DNA of 11,049 nt from Euperipatoides rowelli. Lineage: Eukaryota > Onychophora > Udeonychophora > Euonychophora > Peripatopsidae. This document shows, piece by piece, positions 7,361 through 11,049 of the stretch. The DNA lies in assembly GCA_003024985.2 (NCBI GenBank), contig PXIH01S0030058.1; one strand, written 5' to 3'. Under the pieces are notes generated by a model. It saw nothing but the letters and a program-made list of their open reading frames with translations. It did not search any database and was not told the DNA's origin. The number at the start of each line of letters is the position of its first letter. Within the stretch, counting starts at the first letter, position 1. The position numbers were made by a program, and so were the translations under genes.

Positions 7361-7726
7361 TCAGAAATTAATCATTTTACAGCTATACTCTCCCCCATCT
7401 CGTACGATCACTATTACTTGAAGATTATATGAAAGAAGAGAGATGTTATCAATTTTATATGGATAAACATGGCACAACATAATACATTTACTGCATTCAG
7501 ACCGGTTTAATCTGTATAATGTGTAAAAATTTAAGAATGAGACTGGTGAAGTTAAGCTGTATACGATTCCGCTTTCAATGTTGGTTTCAGAATCATAATT
7601 ATTCTTAAACCTGTGAACTGCTATATATTTATAGAAGTCAGAATTTTGACTAATGTCCATCCTAACCATTGCGACGACCTGTACATGAGAGTCGTCACCA
7701 TGATGAGAAGCACTAATCGTTGTCAT
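7361..7726 (-). CDS. Unidentified 121-codon open frame
   Basis: The frame starts at ATG 7726 (A at -3) and stops at TGA 7361-7363. I do not recognise the protein. It has mixed composition with no low-complexity stretch. It starts MTTISASHHGDDSHVQ, has a tyrosine- and leucine-rich middle, a CxxC (SECSKCIML, near residues 77-85) and a hydrophobic stretch LQVIVIV near residues 102-108. There is no signal peptide and no clear membrane segment. The strong donor CAG|GTAAGG on the same strand lies 26 bases after the stop, so if this is an exon, the intron would be in the 3' untranslated region. A frame of this length may arise by chance in 11 kb, so it is only a candidate. Confidence 0.25.
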   Translation of the reverse strand: MTTISASHHGDDSHVQVVAMVRMDISQNSDFYKYIAVHRFKNNYDSETNIESGIVYSLTSPVSFLNFYTLYRLNRSECSKCIMLCHVYPYKIDNISLLSYNLQVIVIVRDGGEYSCKMINF

Positions 7727-8460
7727 ATTTGGAAGCGGACCTCAATATAAGGGTTATAACTATTGTACGACCACGTAGAAATAATAAAGTTAAAATAGGA
7801 TTTCATCCCATGACTATAACTAGACAACTGTTCAATTGGCAGCAGTCGAACAAATGGTATTCATATTGATGATGTGAGGAACTAGGTTATTGCAAGAAAA
7901 GAACTAGATCATGACTCTTGATTAAAACAAACAAACCCGACTGAATGGAAGACAGAGCTTACACAAATCCTATAGATCGCCTTCCCCAGACCACCTACCA
8001 AGAACACCAGGAAGGGGGTCCCATACTGAGCATTGACTCTAAATTAGCCATTTGCTGAGGCAGATCTATTTCTGTTCTAAATCCAATAAACCTCTTCATA
8101 GTCCAGTCAAGCAAGTCGGGGGGGGGGGAGCGGCCGTTTATAGGCATACCCACTCAACCTCTGTTACACTGGTGCATCCCTCCAAGATGTAAAAAATTGG
8201 GGGATATTAACATGGACATAACGTTCTGAAAGGTCTCAACACACCATCTCTCAGTTCCAAACTGGACGAGCCGCTTTTTCTTGTGTCAATCAATAGACAA
8301 TACCAGAACACTAAGGTTACATTAACTAAACCAAACCTTTGAAAGTAAAATACTCTTTCCATTTCACCTTTATGACTACCAACATGGCTATGCCACCTCT
8401 AAAACCAGCTGCATGACAGCCAAGGAGACTCCAATGCTAGCTACAAATTTCGAAAATTAT
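7727..8460. other. GC-richer block, part 2, no identified gene
   Basis: The composition resembles 6066-7360. A G11 run lies at 8118-8128. On the minus strand a 46-codon frame that reads through this run (containing LDWTMKRFIGF) ends near 8020. It is short and depends on the homopolymer length, so I do not call it. No transposase, RT or RNA gene motif was seen. The block ends at about 8460, where AT-rich sequence resumes with TTTATT (8466-8471). Confidence 0.35.
8118..8128 (+). repeat. G11 homopolymer
   Basis: Eleven G residues in the GC-richer block. Run length is unreliable and affects the frame of a 46-codon minus-strand ORF across it. Confidence 0.85.
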
Positions 8461-8634
8461 TCATTTTTATTTTAAAATTACCTGAGGAAAAAGTAAAAAA
8501 ACAAAAATGAAAGTATTAGATGTTAATATGTATTCACAAATATTATTATTTATTACACCAATCACTCGAACACACATTCAAACATTTAAACAAACGTAAG
8601 ACTTAACAATACATCGATTACATATAATAGACCT
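8461..8634 (-). other. Probable LINE 3' flank or 3' untranslated region
   Basis: AT-rich sequence after the last LINE-like coding segment on the minus strand. AATAAA on the minus strand at 8471-8466 could be the element's polyadenylation signal, but no clear poly(A) tail or target-site duplication marks its end. Confidence 0.3.
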
Positions 8635-8745
8635 TTAGTTCTTAACCTGTTTAGAATTAAGAAGGTCTAGAATTTTCTTTAAAATTATAACAAAGAGCAC
8701 CCAAATAATATTTAAAAATGGCTTTAAACCATAATTCTGGTTTCT
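8635..8745 (-). pseudogene. Possible last part of LINE ORF2 C-terminus
   Basis: A short frame from 8745 to TAA 8637-8635 with a hydrophobic helix-like stretch, IIWVLFVIILKKILDLL. L1/Tx1-type ORF2 proteins often end with a short hydrophobic and basic segment after the zinc-binding motif, so this may be that end, displaced by further indels between 8745 and 8802. The similarity is only in character, so this is tentative. Confidence 0.35.
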
Positions 8746-8801
8746 TTAATTTAATTAATTTGTCCTATACCGCAGAATTAAATATTCTGTAGGACGTGTA
8801 T

Positions 8802-8990
8802 TTAGTTTTGATGCTCTTCTGATCCATTTACCTTTCTGTCAATTACTTGGGACAAGGTAGGATCAGTAAATTTATTTTTGTTATTAATTAAATTTTCGGA
8901 TTGAATTCTTACTTTATTAATCAGTTCAGTGAAGTGACAGTCATTAAAGATGTGTAAGTTACAATCATTTAACTTGCACATAAGGCACAC
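8802..8990 (-). pseudogene. LINE ORF2 zinc-binding tail
   Basis: The frame overlaps the previous segment by 22 bases and supplies the rest of the zinc-binding motif: cysteine codons, then NLHIFNDC (His and Cys four residues apart) within the first 20 residues. Together with the CALC of the previous segment this makes CxxC...H-x(4)-C. The GTG at 8990 is not a biological start. The remaining residues are polar and not recognisable. The frame ends at TAA 8802-8804. Confidence 0.75.
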
Positions 8991-9352
8991 AGTGGGGTTT
9001 CCTTGATTTTCATTATGAAATTTCTTCTGGGAGAAGCAAGCCTATCATGCATTGCTCTCCAGGCTGCAAGAGACCAGTGACCTGGGATGCAGCCATTCCA
9101 AATTTCTGTCCATTTCAAGTTTAATTTCCCTATTGTTTTTGGAATTATTATAGGGCAACCAAAGTGTTTTAATCTTAAGTTACTATACATTTGTTTGGCT
9201 GTGTCCTGTCTCAATTTATTTAGAGGGGCTTCGATAATAATTGAAGGAACACAGCCTTCTTGTAATTCATATTTTTTCATTTTGGTTAGAATTATTTCAT
9301 TGAATGAATATCGAGCTCCCAGTCTGTAATCTGAGAATCTTTTAAATATCAT
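8969..9352 (-). pseudogene. LINE ORF2 connector to first zinc-binding cysteines
   Basis: Continues ORF2 in another frame for 127 codons. It contains FSDYRLGARYSFNEI, which follows the INDMI motif of the previous segment, then WRAMHDRL and KETPLCALC near the end. This is the arrangement seen before and at the start of the RT-associated zinc-binding segment (zf-RVT type). Its ATG at 9352 overlaps the upstream TGA in an ATGA, but it lies inside a domain, so the ATG is not a true start. The segment ends at TAA 8969-8971, just after the first CxxC, by a second frameshift. Confidence 0.85.
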
Positions 9353-10524
9353 TGAGAGGTGATCATATCATTGATTGAATAATCCGTGTTACTTGAGCTC
9401 CAGTTGGGGAAGACAACATCATCACTTAAGAAAACTCTATTATGATAAGCTGGTTGCCCATATAGAGATTCTAATGGCTCAGATTTCGGACATAAGCCAT
9501 CTATGTCTAGATTTTTCCACATATTTTTGTATTCAGGGGGGAACAAGCCACATGGAAAACTTTTTGCAGAGCACAAAAAGTAACCAGTGGACATTTCCCC
9601 CGAACCACATTCTTTTAGTATTGCTTTAACTACCTTCCCTTCCATGCTTTCTCTAGGAGACACCATCAGTCTGCGCATTCTGCCAAGCATGCAGGTGTTG
9701 AATCTTGACTCAGCATCAGGAAAGTTAATGCCACCCCTTTCTCTTGGAAGGATTAATAACTTTCTGGATACCCACTTCCTTCTTCCGAGTTTACAGAATG
9801 TATCGGTTAGAACCTTATTTATTAGTTTCAGTTTGTGAGCATTAGGGCTAATTATATGCATAAAAAACATAATCTGTGACATGATATATGCTTTAATTAA
9901 ATGAGTCCTTATTAGGAAGGGAGCATTTTTTATCAGTGGCCAGAGTTTTCTAGCTGTCACTTTCATTTTCTCGGTTGCATTTTTGTAGTTTAGTCGGTCA
10001 GCTTTAAAGTTCCCAAATGTAATTCCCAGGGTTTTAATGCTATTTCCCTTATTTTTATCAATTTGTACTATTGGTAATGTTTTACAAGAAGGATCACAAT
10101 TTTTAGACATGTAGATCTGAGTCTTCTCAACATTTAAAGATGCTCCAGATGAACAACCAAATTTCTTAAACGTTTCTAGGGCCACCTCAAGCCCTGCCGG
10201 AGATGACAGGAATAAGGTGATGTCATCTGCATATATAGAGTTGTCACCAAAGCCAAAAGCGTAATTACTAAGTAAAACCTTTAATTCGGATATTAGAGGT
10301 TCAATAAAAATTGAATACAGAATCCCTGAACATGGGTCACCTTGCCTGACACCTCTCCCTATAGTTATTTTTGGGGTAAGTGAGCCATTTATGACAAGGT
10401 GAGTGGAGGAATTTTTATATACAAGACCAATCAATTGTCTTGCTTTAGGTTCTAAATTGATTGCGCTCAAAATTTTATCAATAAAATTGTGAGATGCTGC
10501 ATCGACCGCTTTGGCCTGGTCCAA
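9349..10524 (-). pseudogene. LINE ORF2 reverse transcriptase core and thumb
   Basis: 391 stop-free codons, counted from the TTG at 10524, which is an arbitrary point inside the domain and not a real start. Motif A (residues 2-8, DQAKAVD) keeps the catalytic Asp but has Val where the family has Phe. Other landmarks are RQGDP (60-64) and YADD (98-101, bases 10233-10222) with both metal-binding Asp, LNVEKT (130-135) and IKTLGITFG (163-171). The thumb region follows with RTHLIKAYIM and a GGINFPD signature near 270. The domain would copy element RNA at a nicked target site in the nucleus. The stop at 9349-9351 is caused by a frameshift, since the family-like SINDMI pattern continues in the next frame. 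Confidence 0.92.
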
Positions 10525-10531
10525 TGAAGCG

Positions 10532-10711
10532 TTAATTAATCAGTTGTCTCTTCCTCTTCTCTGCATACCAGACAACATCCCTAGTGGCAGTGAGATTCCC
10601 GAGCATGCATCTTCCTTTTATGAAATACGCCTGCTCAGGAGAAACTTTCTCATCAGTAATGCTATCTGTATACATATGAAGTACTTTAAGTATGTATATA
10701 GGTATGTATTA
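10532..10711 (-). pseudogene. LINE RT fragment upstream of motif A
   Basis: The frame is open from 10708 to a TAA at 10534-10532. From about 10690 the residues read LKVLHMY, then EQAYFIKGRCMLGN and RDVVWYA. These correspond to the RT segment with the family pattern Q-x-x-F-I-x-G-R-x-x-x-x-N and the R-D-(I/V)-(I/V) helix just before motif A. The frame is then lost: a one-base change around TTAATTAATT (10531-10542) moves the coding sequence into the frame of the 391-codon core. The expected RPI-x-LL motif further upstream was not found, so the element is probably truncated near 10700. Confidence 0.8.
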
Positions 10712-11049
10712 TTTTACGAAAAGATTTTCTTTTACAAAAGGCTTCCTTTGCTTGATTGGTGATCTCTGAGGAGTAAATCAAGTTGTTGCTTTTTTTTCCT
10801 TTTTTTTTTTTCCTTTTTTATAAACATTGCCTTTCTTTAATCTTCTGTTTACTTAATTTATATTAAATTTAAACTTTAATTTTATTTTTATGACATTTCT
10901 TGAGTTTACTTCTTTTGTTTATGATTAGTTTAGATCTATATATGTAATTTTTAAGGACTTCATGAGACATGTTATTGCTTTGTATAATTTTTTTCTTTTT
11001 TGGGGTTTATGACTAAATTCTTTTGATTTTCACTAGAAAGGAATTAGTA
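10712..11049. other. AT-rich flank with strong purine/pyrimidine tract
   Basis: No coding sequence was found on either strand, and the RT motifs expected upstream of 10690 on the minus strand are absent. At 10789-10819 the + strand is almost pure pyrimidine (T8, CC, T12, CC, T6), so the minus strand is A-rich. It lies about 100 bases outside the last recognisable LINE residue and may belong to the insertion site. Confidence 0.5.

Larger units (their letters stand above)
8635..10711 (-). mobile_element. Decayed, 5'-truncated non-LTR retrotransposon (L1/Tx1-like)
   Basis: Successive minus-strand frames carry, in order, the region before RT motif A (FIKGR...N), motif A (DQAKAVD), motif B (RQGDP), motif C (YADD), the LNVEK and LGITFG motifs, the thumb/connector with the GGINFPD signature, and a CxxC...H...C zinc-binding tail. 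There is no RNase H domain. This order, with a C-terminal cysteine segment and no RNase H, fits the L1/Tx1 group; the clade is an inference. The endonuclease and ORF1 are missing, as in 5'-truncated insertions. One-base indels near 10535, 9350 and 8980 split ORF2, so the copy is inactive. The 3' end probably extends towards about 8470. Confidence 0.93.

Noticed and set aside
7990-8160. 46-codon minus-strand frame containing LDWTMKRFIGF
   Set aside because: It reads through an 11-base homopolymer whose length decides the frame, and it is short with no known relative.
9349-9352. ATGA stop/start overlap as translational coupling between two LINE ORFs
   Set aside because: The join falls inside ORF2, between the connector region and its continuation, and family-like sequence runs across it. 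A frameshift in one protein is simpler.
9087-9838. Three + strand frames of 80-84 codons across the LINE
   Set aside because: They are antisense shadows of the reverse transcriptase and connector coding sequence.

Overview
This looks like nuclear DNA of an AT-rich animal genome, most likely a marine or aquatic invertebrate. That placement rests on the AT content, long homopolymer runs (G12, C14, A20), an L1/Tx1-like non-LTR retrotransposon and over-represented heptamers such as TACTGTA and TAGGCTA. I cannot name the species, and an arthropod or mollusc is only a guess. There is no bacterial gene layout, no CRISPR array, no rRNA and no intact tRNA.

Layout. Positions 1-2640 are AT-rich non-coding DNA with small repeats. 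Positions 2680-3020 hold the best candidate for a cellular gene start on the + strand: an ACTACA-type (ZNF143/Staf-like) promoter motif, three CCGTGA half-sites, then an ATG opening a 64-codon exon whose N-terminus resembles a mitochondrial targeting peptide and which ends at a possible splice donor. Positions 3020-6060 are AT-rich sequence that could be intron. They hold a second copy of a short repeat 3' end also present at 2345-2416, a foldback repeat and a possible old tRNA-derived SINE ending in A20. Positions 6066-8460 form a block of visibly higher GC content with several perfect hairpins, possible splice signals and one unexplained 121-codon frame on the minus strand. Positions 8635-10711 are a decayed LINE on the minus strand, and 10712-11049 is AT-rich flank with a long purine/pyrimidine tract.

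The only securely identified coding sequence is the LINE. It carries RT motifs from the region before motif A through YADD, then the thumb/connector region and a CxxC zinc-binding segment. These lie in three or four reading frames because of one-base indels, and the 5' part (endonuclease, ORF1) is absent. The copy therefore cannot make a functional ORF2 protein, although the 391-codon RT core has no stop codon.

I did not find a convincing new system. The leads most worth checking are the promoter and first exon at 2680-3020, the structured block at 6066-8460 (including a nested stem that would contain a minus-strand splice donor) and the sharp difference in heptamer content between the left and right halves of the window.
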